64,000 bases of DNA from Aquila chrysaetos chrysaetos (GCF_900496995.4 NC_044018.1:25760001-25824000); one strand, 5' to 3'; shown: positions 10,333 to 24,731, counted from the first letter of the stretch. A program made the numbers and translations. The notes: generated from the letters alone by a model not told the origin.

Positions 10333-13300
10333 GTGAGCCGGGGGGGGGGGGGGGGTTGCGCTCCGGCCTGGCCCGCGGCTGGGCTGGCCGCCCGGCCGGC
10401 GCCCGCTCCCCTTCGCCTCTCCTCAGGCCGCTGCGGCGGGCGGGAGGCAGCTCGCCCGGCAGGGCCCGTCCGCCGCCATGGGAGGTCGGCGGGGAGGCAG
10501 CGGCCGGCGCTGCCCGCAGGTGCGGGCCGTGGCCTGTCCCCGGCGGCGGCGGGGGCTGCGGATCCGCCGGGGAGAGTCTCGCTGGGCAGCCGCCGTTGCT
10601 CCTCTGGTGATGCTTTTCACGGAGTTGTGTTCGTTTTGCAGGTCGGGAAAACGGAAGGGATGCGACACCGGTCGTGCTCTGCCAGCGCTCGAATGGCAGC
10701 CGCCTTTGGCCGCTTGAACCCTGCGGCCCGTGTTGCACGTCTGTAGTGTTAGATTGGCAGCAGATAAGGCAACTGTAGTCAACGATAACTGTACTGAATA
10801 CACGTACAAGTTTGTAATAAATAGATCATTTAACGTCTAAATTATTACAGCTTCTCAGTTTCCACGCAGTCTACCTACCCCCTGTCAGTCTCTGGCCCTT
10901 AAATTTTGCATCAGCCGTGGATTGCGATTATTCGGTATCTCAGAAACTGAAGTCCAAGGTTTCGGGTTAATAAGTTGGGATCGGAGGCTTCTCTTGTGTG
11001 ACCAGAGGGGTATTTCCATTCAGAGAATAATACTTCACCTATCTCACGGAGCGTTAAGTGTTTGAAAGGTTAAATATTTGTCTGTAATTTGAAGAGTAAA
11101 TAAGGAGACTTTTAATTCTACGCTTAAAAAATAATTACGTAAGTGACAGGTGCTTACTGTGCCTAAACCTGACTTTCAAAGTTATCTGAATATACAGAAT
11201 TGTATTTGAAGTTAGTGTCAGCTGTAGGTGCTTGAGAGTAAAGAATAACAAGTGCTTACATGTTGATTGGCAGGTGACAGGACTGACACGAATAAGCCCT
11301 TCATATTTACAGCTAAACCATTTGTCCACTCTCTTATGAAGCGTTTAATTCAAAATCAGGCTAGGTCTCCCTAATTCCCACTCTTGAGCAGTTGTAGGCC
11401 TCACTTCATACCAGCTCTCATGGAAACCCCCAAAGCTAGCTAAAGATAGAAGATTTGCACAGTTTGACATCAGGCTAAATAGAACGGATACAAAACAAGT
11501 GAGATCTTACTTAAGTGGTAATTAGTTTTTGATTCAGCTTGTAACTCCTGTAACTTCACTCTAGCGTCTTGTCCAAATTAGTGAACTTGTGTTGCGATTT
11601 ACATCTCTGTTAAAAAAAAAAAAAAAAAAGGGGGGGTAAAAGGGAAGCGGATTAAGTACTTACTGTTTTATCTGCCTTCTTTTTTATGTAGTATCTTTAA
11701 TGCAGATATCTTGATGTCTAGTAACACACTTTGGTCATTAGCTGCTGAAAGTAGCAGTATACTAGTTAAATTCAACCCATTCTAAGAATGAGAGCCAAAA
11801 ATCAAGATATAAATTGTAATAGAAAACTTACTCAAATTTCCCACAAATAGTGTGCACTGAGTAGTAACCACTTTGAACTTTTATCATATAAGAACTTTAC
11901 CACATAAGAACTTTTATCAAAAAAAAATGCCTGTGACATAAAGGTACAGAAAGGAAAATGCCAACCAAAAGAAACAAAAAGGCAGCCATCATCTGTTGAG
12001 TTCTGTTTTCTTTTATTGCATTGATAAACTTCATCCACACACACAAAAAAAAAAAAAAAATGGTGGGAGATGGTACAGGTGATCACTTAGGACTATTAAA
12101 ATAGAGGTGCTTTGTCACAGTAAGCAACAGACGATGTTAGGAGATGATATATGCAAAGCTGAAATAAAGGATAACAGAAACAAATAAGAGAGTCCACAAA
12201 ACCAATGTGGCATATGTCATAGGATAAGTAAAATAATAACTGAGGCTGAAAGGTAAATAAAAACTTGGAAAATACGATACATGGGTAGAGAGGTAAGAGG
12301 TAGAATCCTTAAAATTCATGTATCGTTTAACTGGAAGATATCCCCCGTTTGTATAAGGATGAGAAACAGTGTCCTTTCAGACCTGCTCTTGCAAACACTG
12401 AACACGTTTAACTTGAAAGTCACAGTGGAAAGTTAAGCATGTGCCTGAGTGTTTGGGATTGGGATGGTAACGTGAGAGCTACTGTGAATTGGCTGTTTTA
12501 AGGCCTGTAATTGGATGCAGAAGTGTAGCATCATTAAACTTAATCGCTTAATCCAAAAAACAGTGCAAGAATAGTAACTTGAGTGGCTTCATAAATGCAG
12601 CTGTAGGGCTTTACCAGCATTAAAGCATCGTAGTAGCCATGGGCAGGAGAAGTTCAGCATCTCTTTCAGATCTGTTAATTTATTCAATCGATTGAAGTGT
12701 GTTGGGTTATTTTTTTGTGACTGGATAAATGGGAGGCCAACAAGCTCATCCATCAGAATACTGGAACTTGTTGCGTAGTCTCACTGAAGTAATTAGGATT
12801 ATACAGATGCTTAAGCGACTTACTGAATCAAAGCCTTAAGTGACTTTCTTAGCACTGCCACTGTCTTACCCTATATAAGAAGTCTTTAATGTTATGTACA
12901 TTCTTTGGTTTATTATGCTTGGAGTGTTTGTGGTTTTTCAATATGATACTCACAACTGCCTTAGAGCGTTATTTGAGATGTCTGACCTTAAAATACTAAT
13001 TTTGCTGAAATTCCCGGTAATGTGAGTGGGGCCTTAATAGAGTAAAGTTGGTTTGGATCATAAATGTAGATTATTTTTTGACCGAATGAAATACTAGTGT
13101 ATCTTGATATTCATTTTTAATTTATTTTGTCAGGAAGTGATGTTTCTGTGTATCATCTCCTGTTGGTCCATCAAGTATCTATATCTGTCTCCCCCTCATG
13201 ACCGTATGCACAAGCATTATTTTTCTTCTTTTTTTGTTCTCCTTGAATTGGATGTTTTTAGCCAAGTTTATTAAAACAAAAACTCTAGTTCATGCTAGGA

Positions 13301-16300
13301 AGGTGTTTTATCTCAGTAGCAAATTCTTTTCAGTTGTGAAATGTAACTAAATAAGGTGATAACCTGATCTGCATGACAGAAAATCTTGGAAGACTAGTAA
13401 TTCCCTTTCCCTTAAGTATTGGACTTGAGATCTAAAATAATTACAGAACTACAATTGGTGTGAACCCTTACTGAGTATTTATGTTCTAGAGAGTGGCTCA
13501 TGAAGTAACTGCAAGAGTTTCTTACTTTCTCATACTGTAAATACTTCCCCTTCTTAAATTTTGGGTCACACCTGTTTAAGTTTTCCAATAATACTAGAAT
13601 TCTGTTAATGAATTGCCAAAAATAGCCCTTTTGGTGACTATCATGCAAGAGTCAGCTGTAGAAAATTGAAGAACCAGTATTTAGAGTACAAAACGCAACC
13701 CAGAATGTACCAGTCCTGTAAATGAGGTAAACTGGACAAAGTCAGTATGACTATAAAGTAAAATCCTATGATGCTGTGTAAATTTGTCAAAGCAATTGCA
13801 GTTTAGCAAATATCCATGAATTTTATTAAGGAGCTATAAATACATAAAATTAATTCCTGTGCGGCATTGTGACAGTGCTCTTCAACAATCTCCAGGATTA
13901 TAAACTCATAGTAATGAAAATGTGTAAATGCAGTCCATTGGAAAGTGGCATAGAGAGAATGGCCCTGCTTTGGCCTTATGTCGCTTTTGATGCAAATGCA
14001 GTTGTGTTGCTTCCCACCTGTCCTGCTGTAAGCTGAGAAGCGCTACAGTACTCTTTTCTAGAAAGAATATATATGAGATGCTTGAACTCTATGTAAAGTG
14101 AGTAGAAAGTCTTAGAGAGCAAAGGATGTTAATTTTATCAGTGATGAGCCAAAGCAGTCACTGACACAAACAGGTGCAATTCAAATGCTTTGCAGGACTT
14201 GCATCTGCTTGTGCTAATAGTTGATTTGGCCCCAAGTTTCTAAATCAAGTAGCCTGTGAACTGTTGTTGTGTTACTGCTTTTGTCTTTACTGTGTTAGGG
14301 AAGTCTGCTCTCTTACGTTTCATGCAGACAAAAACCAGTTGCATCTTACCATAGAATGTGAAAACCAAAATGACTGCAAATACGCCTGTGATTAGGATGT
14401 TTGAAGGGCTGAAAGAACTAGTAATTCAATATGATGAATGCTGTCATCTCTCTGTGACCCTTAGCATCTTATCCCAGTTGCTGTCAGGGTGATGAAATTA
14501 ATGCCTATTGTGTTTGTGCACATGTTTCAGATCACATGGGGACTAAATGTTCTTCAACTTTTTTTTTTTGTAATTGTGTTTGATATTTTGTATTGAGTGA
14601 CGGTGAAGAAATAATAAAGAAATCATCACCTCTGTCTGCTTCCTAAAGGATCATTTTCCATCTGAAAGGTTTTGACAATTGAATAAAATCCATGACTGAA
14701 TTAATGTGCATGGATTTTGTTCAGTGCTTGCATCAGCTCTCTTCCCTACCCCCGCTGCCTGCTGAATAGGAGTTTTTGGAAGTGGTGCTTTCATTAAAGG
14801 CATTATGAAATTCTGGTTTTCATTGTCATTACGGGACTCTGGAAGGGGCTGTGAGAATCAGATGCTACCTCAGTGTTGTTTAGCAGAGCTGTAGTATTTC
14901 TAACTATGTTAGAAAGTACAAGAGATCCCTTTTAAACAACACAGTGTGCTTTCTGCATTGGTACTGAAGCTTGGACTTGCTGTGTCCCAACAAGGTTGAA
15001 AACTACTTACAATTAGAGCAAATTAAAACTTTGTGGGGACACTGTGCTGCTGAACTCTTGACGATGCTTTCCAGTGGAGTAGAGCCCATGCTGTGTTTCA
15101 TGTCTTGGCTTCCTAGGAAATCTGTGAGGAGAGCTCTGTGTGTGAGCTTGGGATAGACGCTTAGTCTTCTAGCTATTCGCCAACTTGCATTGGAAGTGAG
15201 GGCTATGAGGTCTGTGCCCATCTCTGTTCCCAGGACAGCAGCATTCCCAGACAAAGTTATCTTTACTTATTGCCTGCTTTCCCTTTTGAAGCTCTTCAGC
15301 CGTCCAACAGGTAATTCGGGAGGGCCCAAGGTGGAGGTGGGAAGTAAAAGAGGCAGCGCAAGTCTAATGGTCAAGTTGCAGCGTACTCATGTCAGGGAGG
15401 TGCTTCTGGTTGCTGTTGGTGAGGTGGGTTGTCATTTCTTAGGAACCTGGTTCTTGCCTCTCCGCAGTGGGGGAGGCATCATAACCAGGCTTCATCAAGA
15501 CAGGGCGAAGGTTTGTCTTTGAACTGCTTTCTGTCAGTAGATGTGAGTGACAGGGTCTGACTCCCCTCGAGGTGAGGACCCATTTCCCGTGCAAATGCCA
15601 TAACTGGAAGGTCAAAAGGAGACGTCACTTCTCACCCTTCTCCGGTTGGGTTTGGGAAGAGGGTGCTGACAACTGCGTTTTGGCATGAGCCTGTTTTTAT
15701 GAACCTGCATTTGAGTTCCCTGAGCTCTCCTCCCAGTCTGGCAGCTCAGTAGTGGGAGAGTACTGGGATGGTGTGGGAGCCAAGTGGGAAGGTGCAGAGC
15801 TGCAGGCAAGTCAAACCTCCAAGCTTGGGTGGGAGCTGAGCAGCCTCCAAGGGCTTGGGCTTTCCTAGTTCTTTCCACGTCACTTGCAGCTGCCAACTCG
15901 TGTTAGCACCTGCTTGTGTTGCTGCTTTGCGAAACTATGTTAGCTGTTGGGAGGTGTGTTGAGAGGTTAAGATTATCATAACTTGTCATTTATTTGTGAT
16001 GCTAGAAATAATGAAATGAGGGACTTGGGGGAGCGGTAGAAATTTGGGGATTGGTGCAGTGCAAAGATTGAAAAGAAACTGGAGAACGTAGTGAAGTGAA
16101 TCACTTCTGTGTGGTAAACTTTTGTAGGAAGCCCAGTGAAATTTTTCTGCAGTGATACTGGCTCCATGAAGACGATTTGCCCTGGCTTGTGTCATTAGAG
16201 ATTGCAATGCACAGCTGTCTCCAGGCATATATGTCTTTTATAGTATACAACAAAGTCCTGTGTGTTATTGTAGCAGAAATTAAGTGATAGCTGCTAAGCC

Positions 16301-19300
16301 TGAGGGATGCGGCTTTCAAATTGAGATGGATGCCTAATTTTAGACTCTTAATGTTCAACTGTGGTGTGAGGCAGCAAAAATAGATACATTAGGTATGTAA
16401 GCTTTGTGCTCTTTCTTTTTTAGATACTGCAAAAGATATCTATTTGCATATATCTTAATTTTTGTTCTGTCTGCCTTTGGCTATTGTTCTGAAGGTGAAA
16501 ATTAAGTCCTTCATGACTGGTTCGTCGGGATATCAGCTACAGTTCTGGCGTGCTGCAGATTTGGCTCTGGGGCAATCTGGAAAGAATTTAGTATGGGGAG
16601 ATTCCATATTTGGTGCTGGTCCTGATCATTCCCCACCTCCTGCCCGATATATGAAAAATAAAATAAATAAATTAAAACTGAGGTCTGTTAGCATTTTTAG
16701 AAATCAAGTATCAGCTACCTGAACCAAAACTGCTGTTTGGGTTCATAAATTAGAAGTTTTGTGTGGAGATTTGGCTAGCATATGTAAGAAGGTAGTGTCG
16801 CAAGTCACAAATTAATCTGAATTTTGTATCAGCCTTACCTACTGCAGTCTACAATTTAAAACTAGTATGTATGTTTACATTTTAAAGTTAGATACATGTA
16901 TTTACAAAAATCTTAAAAAGTCAAGTATTTGTCAGGTAGGAAAAGCTAAGGAGTCAAAGGGCAGGTTTGAATGCACTTACAAATTCTGATTCCAAGTACT
17001 TGGCCCAGGAAGTTTTACAATCTCATGGTTTGATTTTAAATTTTTCTGTTTAAATATATTTTAATTTGAATACCTTAAGATTTTTAGTATATTCAGTTCT
17101 TAATATAAGTTGTGCTGATTTTGCATGATTTGTTGCATTTGAAAATACAAGTGGTATTTATAATTTTTTTTAAATTCCACTTTTTTTTTTTTAAACCTGC
17201 ATGAGTTTTATACACTTTCCTCTTTTTGCATTTAACTGTGTTTTGGTAGATACTGAGCCATGGAGTTTTACAGTGTTCTTCCATGCCCTTTCCTTCTGCT
17301 TACATAATATGTCCAGATACTTTATGTAAGGACGATTGTTAATTGAGAAGTTTTTTCTCCTGGTACTCCACCATCAGACATTGTTCTTGCTAAGAGGAGA
17401 TTCTATTCATAGTTAAACATTTGACTCCAATTATTTCAAACTGTTTACCTCAGGCTTACAGGGTATCCTTTTTTCCTCAGTTCTAGTTGTTTTAGTTAAA
17501 GTAGGCTCAGATGTCGGGGATTTTGACATTACAATTATGAGGAAGCATATCTTCTCAGGGGAAAAATATTCTTTAATCTTTGTTCTGTCAATTTGAATTT
17601 ATGCTATGAAGAGATTTGGGATAAAAAAACAGGGGAGTTATTTTCTTCTTTTGTTCATTTCACTTCTGTCACATATTACTTGTCATCTTCCCTTTTATAA
17701 CTAGCTCCTCAGTGTGGGACTAGGAAATCATAGAGTTTATGCTAGTTTGATTTTTAAATGTAAAATCAGCTACCTGTGATTTGGTCGAATCTGTATTTGA
17801 GCACGTAACTGGATGTGAAGAAAAATAATTGTTTTGGGTGACTTTGAACTGTATTGTGTTAGTTGCACTAATTTTTCCTCTGGAACTTATGGATTGACTT
17901 GCAGAGTTGTCCCGTTCCATTGTCTAATGCTACTTGGGAATCTGAGGGCACGCTTGTTTCTTTTTGTGTAAGCAAACATAGTGCACAGTCCTGAACAAGC
18001 TGCAGGTGAACTGGCTCATTTACACACTGTGGTGGTGAGCAGATATTAGAGTGATTTTAACAGTGGCTATTTTTTTGAGGCTGATTCAAGTTTACTGTGT
18101 TCAGGTCTAGAGCCAGATTAGTTGCAGCTAGCTCAGATACCCCCCTGCATGTTCTCTTCTGCTGTGTAGATTCCTTTGCCTCACCTTGAAAGTCCATAGT
18201 GCTTAAATTCTAAATACTTATTGAAAGTTATGTGTGGAAGAGCTTTTAAAAATCCTACTCCACAATCACAAGCAGAGGACGTAGGGGTGTAGAGGTTTCT
18301 TAATCATACCCTTTCCCATGCGTGTCGACTCACTGATAACTTCACACCAGTTCTGTCTGTACTTGATACAAACACTTGTATGAGTATTACAAATAAAGAT
18401 ATGATCAATTCCTCCTACGAGTCCTTGGCATTTAGAAGCAAAGTTCCTATTATAAAGAGCTCTGGCTAGAGGAACACTGCAAGCTTGCCACCAGGTTTCC
18501 TGCTTCTGGCTGGTGTGAGGTGCACAAAGGATAACATTTCCAGAATGTGCTTAATGTACCAAGGCACTGTAGCTGCTATTTTGGGAGGGATGGTCAGGAT
18601 GGGACATGGACATTATGTATTTTCCACTACAGAAGAGTAATAAAGTAAACAATAGCCACATTAAATGTGGGTCACTTTTTCCTTTCTTTTAAGTAAATTA
18701 CAAAAATTTGCAGGAAGACATCTTCAGAGATGCCAAAGGCTTACAAGGGAGACTATTCCTCTCCTAATGAAACAGGTGGAATACTTCTTTCCACTCTTGT
18801 GCTGGAAGGCATGGTCAGGTTTTGTGTGATACCAAGATGCCAGATGTTCAGAAAACCCCTCCTGTTGAAATCTCAGCTCATAAATAATCTCCTTTCACAT
18901 GTGCTCTATATATTTGAAATATGTGCAGTACTTGCTAAAAAAAAAAAAGTAACTACTGGTGATTTATGATAAAAGTTATTTAGATGCTCTAACTTTGACT
19001 TTCCCAAGTGGTCACTGATTGTAATTGTGGGCCGCTCCATGGTCCATGCCATAGAACCACACTGTAATCAAAAGCAAGTTATTTGCAGAAGGAGCCAGTA
19101 AATTATTTAGGCACTGAAAATAGGATTTATTCAGAATTTAGATGGCAAAATCTTAAAATTATGTTTATGATAAGTCCCGCTTTTTTCTGTCACCAAGACT
19201 GAAACAGTTATACAGATGCCTTTTTTTAAGGTTCCTCAGATGGCTAAGGAGTACAGGCAGGAATGAAGTAATTGTGTGTGCTTAAGGCAAAGTTCCCAAC

Positions 19301-22044
19301 CCATGTATAGCACTGATCAAGCAAAGTTCCTGAATCTACATAGTACTGTCAAATGATATTTAACTTAATGCTGGCAGGACTGGGGATCTCAAAAAAAAGT
19401 TTTAGCTCTTCCCTCCACCGCCCCCCCCCCCCTCCATTTAAACAAAGAAACAAAACCCCAAAAGGAATAAATTATGGTACCTCTCTTTAACTTAATGAGT
19501 TAGAGCACAAACTCAATTTACAGGATGCATCAGTTCAATTCTCTCTACATGCACATAGCCCCACCACTTCTTTGAAAAAGGTGATTTAGCAGTTTGTTTT
19601 CAGAAGAGAGGATCCCCACTCCATAGATCTACCTTCTTACAGCAGTGAGCAGTGTGTTAGGACGGGACAGAATTTAGGATCTGCATCTGCTTTCAGTAGG
19701 CTGGATTCTGGCAGTTCAAAGCTGGCAGGCTCACCGTCATGGATTTTGTGAATCCCCTTCTGCAGCACTGAGCTCACTTAGCAGCCAACAGCTTCTGCTT
19801 CTGGTTGATGTGCCATGGGTAACCACTGGAGTAGTTTTCTTGAATCTTGTCTGGGGCTGTTGTTTAAATAAGCATAAACTAACTGAAATTGCCCCAACTT
19901 CTGTGGTATTGTGGAAACTTATTTTCTCTGAAATTAGCCTTTTGCTCAGATTGGATATTCCAGTTATTGCGGATATTTCCCAGAACTTCTTTGTGCTACC
20001 ATGTTCCCCTTCTCTAAATAATCACCGCCTCAATCACCCTCTGATTGAGAAGTTGCAAAACTACATACATCACTTTCTAGGTAATGTTAGACTGGTGCGA
20101 ATGAAGTGGTTTGTGATGTCCTGCTCTACATCACCATCTGAAGCTTTGGGGAGGGCTGCAAGGAAAGGTGCATAATGCTCGTGTAGGATTAAGTCCTTCA
20201 CATTTCAGTCCTCTCTGCAGCATCTGTGAAAGCTGCAGGCAGGTGGGCATTGAAAACAAAACTAGTCTGGTTAAACACATAATGCTCATCTGTTGACAAG
20301 TGTCTCATTCCTTTTGTACGATTGGGGGGGGGGGTTATGGGTTTTTCTAGAATTATTGTTAAGAGTATTCAGAATAACAGGAGGGAATGTTGGCATCATT
20401 CAGCCTGCTGCTGCAACTAGATGGTCTGAGTATATACTTTTTAGTTAACTTTTCTCTGTATGAAACTCTTTCAGCTTTTGCTCTAAAATAAGTGTGGTAG
20501 CTGTTGCTGTTTATTTGATTTCCTTCAATAAGCTGATGGCAGTGAAACTATCAAGATTTTTCTTCAGATGGCCTGCCTGCAGTGAAAATCACTTAATTCA
20601 TTATAAAACTCTAGAAAATTAGGCAACTAATTTCTTACAGCCTAAACATTTGCAAGTCTTTTTTATGCTCAAATACAAAAAGTAGTCAAATATGCATGGA
20701 ATAAAAGACTCTAAAGCTGTATTTTTACTGACATAGATATTATAAAATTTATTATAAATATTAATATATGTTTTCATTAGCTCACAAGGTGACTGCATTT
20801 CCTTTAAGATTTTATTAATTCTGATTCTGCTAGAAGGAGCCTTCCCTTAATTCAGGGCCTTTACAGTCAGCATCAGAACTAGACTTCTATACATGTAGCT
20901 AGTGCCATTGAATGAAGCATAACCACTCATGTTTTTAACAGTTTGTCAATTTAGACCATAAGACTAAAAGTTAGTATGAAAGCAAAAATGTGCAGACTTC
21001 ATATTTAACATCAGATGATATGATTCAGTCCTGCATAATCCATATAGGTTGCTAATACGGTCTTCTTACAAAAAGGAAATAAAATTGCAGTAACTGTATT
21101 TTTTGAAGTTTTCTGCTTTCTCGTTAAATCAAATGAATGATTTATAAAAAAAAATAAAAATAAAATTGAATTACATACAGGAATCTTCTCGGTATTCCCC
21201 AGAGCTCAGTCTCTTGGCAATGGTTTTCTTCAGTGAACCCCAGTAAAATACATAGCTGCAGAATATTTGAGTGAACTCTGGGCTTTAATAAAATGGATTG
21301 CATTGTGATTTTTATGGTTTGATGCTGAGCCTGAGCAGCAGACTTCAGACTTGCGCAATTATGTGTTGAGCAGATAGTCTCTTTAACTAAAGAGGTTATG
21401 AGGTGTAGCAATAATATGACCATTACCTAAAAACTGTATGTGACCTAAAGGTATTTTTAGAAAAAGGATACTTAAAGGCAAACTTGTCTTTGGTTTGGGT
21501 TTTTTTTTTTTTTTTAGATCTAGAGAAAAAGCAACTAAAAACTAAAACGTGAAAGTCATTTCTCCTGTCCTATTCATATTCCTTATGCTGTAGGCAAGTG
21601 AAACGCCTATCTGTTAAACACAAATAAAAGTGCTTCTCTGTCTTCCGTGAAGAAAAATAAACATTTGAAATTCTTATAGTAGGACATCTGAAAACCTGAG
21701 AAACTTGTCAGCACCAAGTACAAGCTCCCCATTTGTATCCTGTCTTGAGCCTGCTTCTTCTCAAGCAGGGTAAATGGATTCCGTGATCTGAGGTACTTTA
21801 TCTAGAAGCTCAAAGGACTGGTTGTGTCATCAGGCAGGTTTTTAGACTAAGAGAGAATTTAAACAACTTCCCATAAGATGCCTGCAGCAGTGCTTGCACA
21901 GTTACATGTTGACTTCAGAAGCCATATCTCGTAGTTGCTTTTGGTGGTTTGTTGATGCAAGCTCTGCCCTTTCACAAAGTTATATCTAAACTTTTTAACA
22001 AACAGATGAGAAATACATCTTAGGATAGTCTTTATTTTAACAAG

Positions 22045-22160
22045 CACTCAGCGTTGTACTAGTGCCCAGCTAATAAAGATGCTCTTGTCCCAAAGAGCAT
22101 GCAGTCCCAGTTATAAAAGTAGTGAGGAAGAAATGGCGAAAGGGGGAGAAGTGCATGTTG
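22045..22160 (+). mobile_element. Possible MIR-type SINE fragment
   Basis: The run AGCACTCAGCG...AGTGCCCAGCTAATAAAGATG, then CTTGTCCCAAAGAGCATGCAGTC, then AAAGGGGGAGAAGTGCA follows amniote MIR-type SINEs (a CCCAAAGAGCTTACAGTC block followed by a GGGGAAAnnAGGnnCA tail). The match is short and diverged, and the ends are approximate. Confidence 0.45.
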
Positions 22161-22561
22161 TGAGGATAGCACAGCTGAGTATATGAAGTTTGCTTGGTTG
22201 TTCTGTTTCTCCTTCTTCTTCCAGGAGAGGGAAGGAATGTTCTCCTGCTTTTATCCTTCTTTCCAGTTGCTATGGTCTAAGCTTGAAGCTGACATGTTTC
22301 CTGATCGGAATGCTTCACCTTCTCGGCAAAGTGCCCCAGTGCACATCAGTTTTGTTGAAGTAACAGCAAAGAAAGGAGTATCATGCTGCAATTCACACCT
22401 AGTTTCTTTGAATAGAGAAGGGAGGAGGCTTAAGAAGTCTCAGGAACCCAGAGTGTGTGCGCTGGTAGACATGTGATAGGACATCAGATGAGATGGCCGG
22501 TGTTTTTACCACTGATAACCAGCTGTGTTGCCTTAGTGCCACTGGAGCAGAAGTGCCACAT

Positions 22562-22674
22562 CTGCTTGCAGGTCAGCTCCTGAACTGCTCCCATTATCAG
22601 CCACATCCAGTTATCATATTAACATAGCCTCTTTGCTAGGAGTTTGATGTGATCACTGGTTGACCTGCAAGCAG
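22562..22674. repeat. Perfect 14-bp inverted repeat with 85-bp spacer
   Basis: CTGCTTGCAGGTCA at 22562-22575 is the exact reverse complement of TGACCTGCAAGCAG at 22661-22674. CAGAAG lies just outside the left arm, and its complement CTTCTG lies just outside the right arm, with different spacing. This suggests a once longer inverted structure, for example a decayed non-autonomous DNA transposon. It matches no family I recognise. Confidence 0.75.
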
Positions 22675-24731
22675 GTCTTCTGATAGCATGATTACTTTTA
22701 CCTCTTGAATTATTTTTGTCATGGCCCTGTTTACTGAGCTGATGTAGCTAGGATGTGATTAAATTATCTATTTAATTTTCTTTGGTATATACAGGTTTCA
22801 TAAGCAAGAAATAAAACTCTAAATTGGGAGCATCCACCTTGTTGCAGTGAAAACCTATGCAAATTATGAGTTCGTCCGGTGTGGCTGCGGTGCAGGACTG
22901 TTTTATATTGCTACGTGACCTACCATGTTAGCACAGCTGAATGTGTTGCACTGGAAGAAGCAGAGGCTGCTAGGGAAGCTGAAACTGGTGTCACCAGATC
23001 ACCAAAGAGTTTCCATTTGCATGCCTAGATCAGCCTGTCACTGAATTAGTAAATTCTCCGATCAGGAGAACTTGCTGTAACCTTCTGCCAGTGAATCAGA
23101 GCTTTCTCTGGCCACGACACTCTGAGATGTGTCTTGTGCCTGCTGAGTGTGTGAACAGCTTGGTGTGTGGCATCCAGGGAAGCTGGGTACCAGTCTTCCC
23201 ACAGAAGGGAATCTAACAGCATCCAGTTTCCTTTATTTGAGACTTCACTGAATTGAGTTTGCAGCACTGCTATGTAAACAGATGTGAAAGACCCGTATTA
23301 ACAGTAACTGTATTACCCGTTCTCGTGAACTGGGCTATGAAGCAACCAAAACATGGCTAAAAGCACACGTTTTAATGTTCTGTACCCAAGTAAAGTTTGC
23401 AATGTTAGACTGTAAATCTGCATTTTAAATACTTTCCCTCAAATCTCTGCTTACTTTGGCTTGCTGTGTTGCTCTTCCTTTTAACTTGCTTTCTTTGCTT
23501 GACTTCATTGTGCCTCTTTTTTTTAACAAAGCAGCACCTATTCAAATGAAGAGGTTCCTCACTTGCTTCATTGTGGCAGACAGGACATTTATCTTCTCAG
23601 TCTCTCAACCTGATACGTAGGTAGAATGTATGTATACTGCGGCATTTGGAGAGCTGTGCATAAAGTATGTGAAACACTGGGTACGTTAGCTTCTGAAACT
23701 GGAAATTGTCCCCCAAGCGTGTCCTGCACTGCTTCCCTGGTGCTGGCTAGCGAGAGCCCTGCAGAGGGGAAGACCACCCCGTCTGGTGCTCTGCAGACCC
23801 TGGGAACGGCACCGTTCTTCTGAGGAGGACTAGGAGTCTCTTGGCTGCTCTCACCTCTTCGGGTTGCTTCAAAAGGGGCGTGCACCCAACCTGTTCCTGC
23901 ATTGCTGTCCCTGGTAAAATCACTCGAGTGCTTGCCTTCGCTGTGGTCCCCAGATCTCTTCTGCACCAGCAGACTGAGAAGGAGCCAGAGGCTGCACAGT
24001 CTCTGCAGCAGGGAATTCTGCAGTTAGCTACAAAAAACAGCAAGGAGTTAGAGGCTTTCTGGAGACCATGAAGAAGAGTACTTTATCATTTCCCTCTGCA
24101 GCTATAATATACATTAGGTGCTGTGGTTCACCTAAAAGTGTCAGATTGCTAGAAATTGAAGGCTTGCCCTCAGGGGACTCTTCCCCTGCTTATCCACAGG
24201 CCCGTGAATTCTTCAGACATCATCTCAAAGGGAAAAGGGCAAGGTTTCTGCAGGATTCAAAGCTCTTAACTGTTAGCCCTCTGTTGTGTAAGGGCTATGA
24301 GAATTTCCAGAAGCACAGCAATAAAGCAAAAACACTTCATTCTCAGGAGAGCTGGGTGGCTGCCCACAGAGTGGGTGTCTCCTGTGAAATCTGAAGAAGC
24401 CTCTAGAGAATGCAGGTTGGCAGTTGCCATTCTTACCTGCGTATAGTAACAGTATCATAAGTTTGTAGCTCTCAGTTCCTAGCTGTGAATGTCTGATACA
24501 TGAGTAGCTATTCGCTGGCCTTTCATGAACTGTATAAGCCTTTTCTCGAGATTACTGAAATGGTCAGTGCTGAAGTGAATGATGTTGCACCTAAAGCTGT
24601 TGCATCCTCTTAGGCTGAGCCATCTGAGCAAACAAAATAGAGTTTCCGGATTTTCTCACTCCTTCCTTTGCTTTGAAATAAAATATCCATTTTTTCTGTG
24701 TTTAATGAGAACTAACTATAAATAGGAAAAG

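Larger units (their letters stand above)
9540..10620 (+). promoter_or_regulatory. AGPAT5: AGPAT5 CpG-island promoter and 5' leader
   Basis: CpG density and GC content rise sharply against the AT-rich surroundings and stay high through exon 1 into the start of intron 1. I see no TATA box at a plausible spacing. Visible promoter-type elements are an ETS-family site CCGGAAGT at 9821-9828, a YY1-like AATATGG followed by GGCGG at 9889-9901, and many GC boxes. This arrangement is typical of broadly expressed TATA-less genes. The transcription start is probably upstream of or near 9,890 but cannot be fixed from sequence. A (GAGG)n tract lies at 9611-9637. The island could also fire on the minus strand, but I recognise no divergent gene. 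Confidence 0.8.

Noticed and set aside
10333-10746. Continuation of the exon 1 frame past 10332 to a 210-codon frame
   Set aside because: Homology to AGPAT5 stops exactly at GVQ, where a GTGAGC donor lies. The remaining codons translate the G run and island sequence.
14425-14520. Possible box C/D snoRNA (TGATGA-like box)
   Set aside because: A TGATGA is present, but I could not find a properly placed box D with a flanking terminal stem.
16455-16680. Possible small-RNA pseudogene with an A-rich tail
   Set aside because: The A-rich end at about 16,650-16,678 suggested a retroposed RNA, but the body does not match U1, U2, 7SK, Y or vault RNA as I know them, and I see no target-site duplication.
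23589-23966. 125-codon minus-strand frame in intron 1
   Set aside because: No recognisable domain, homologue or splice context; open frames also exist on the other strand in the same GC-richer patch.
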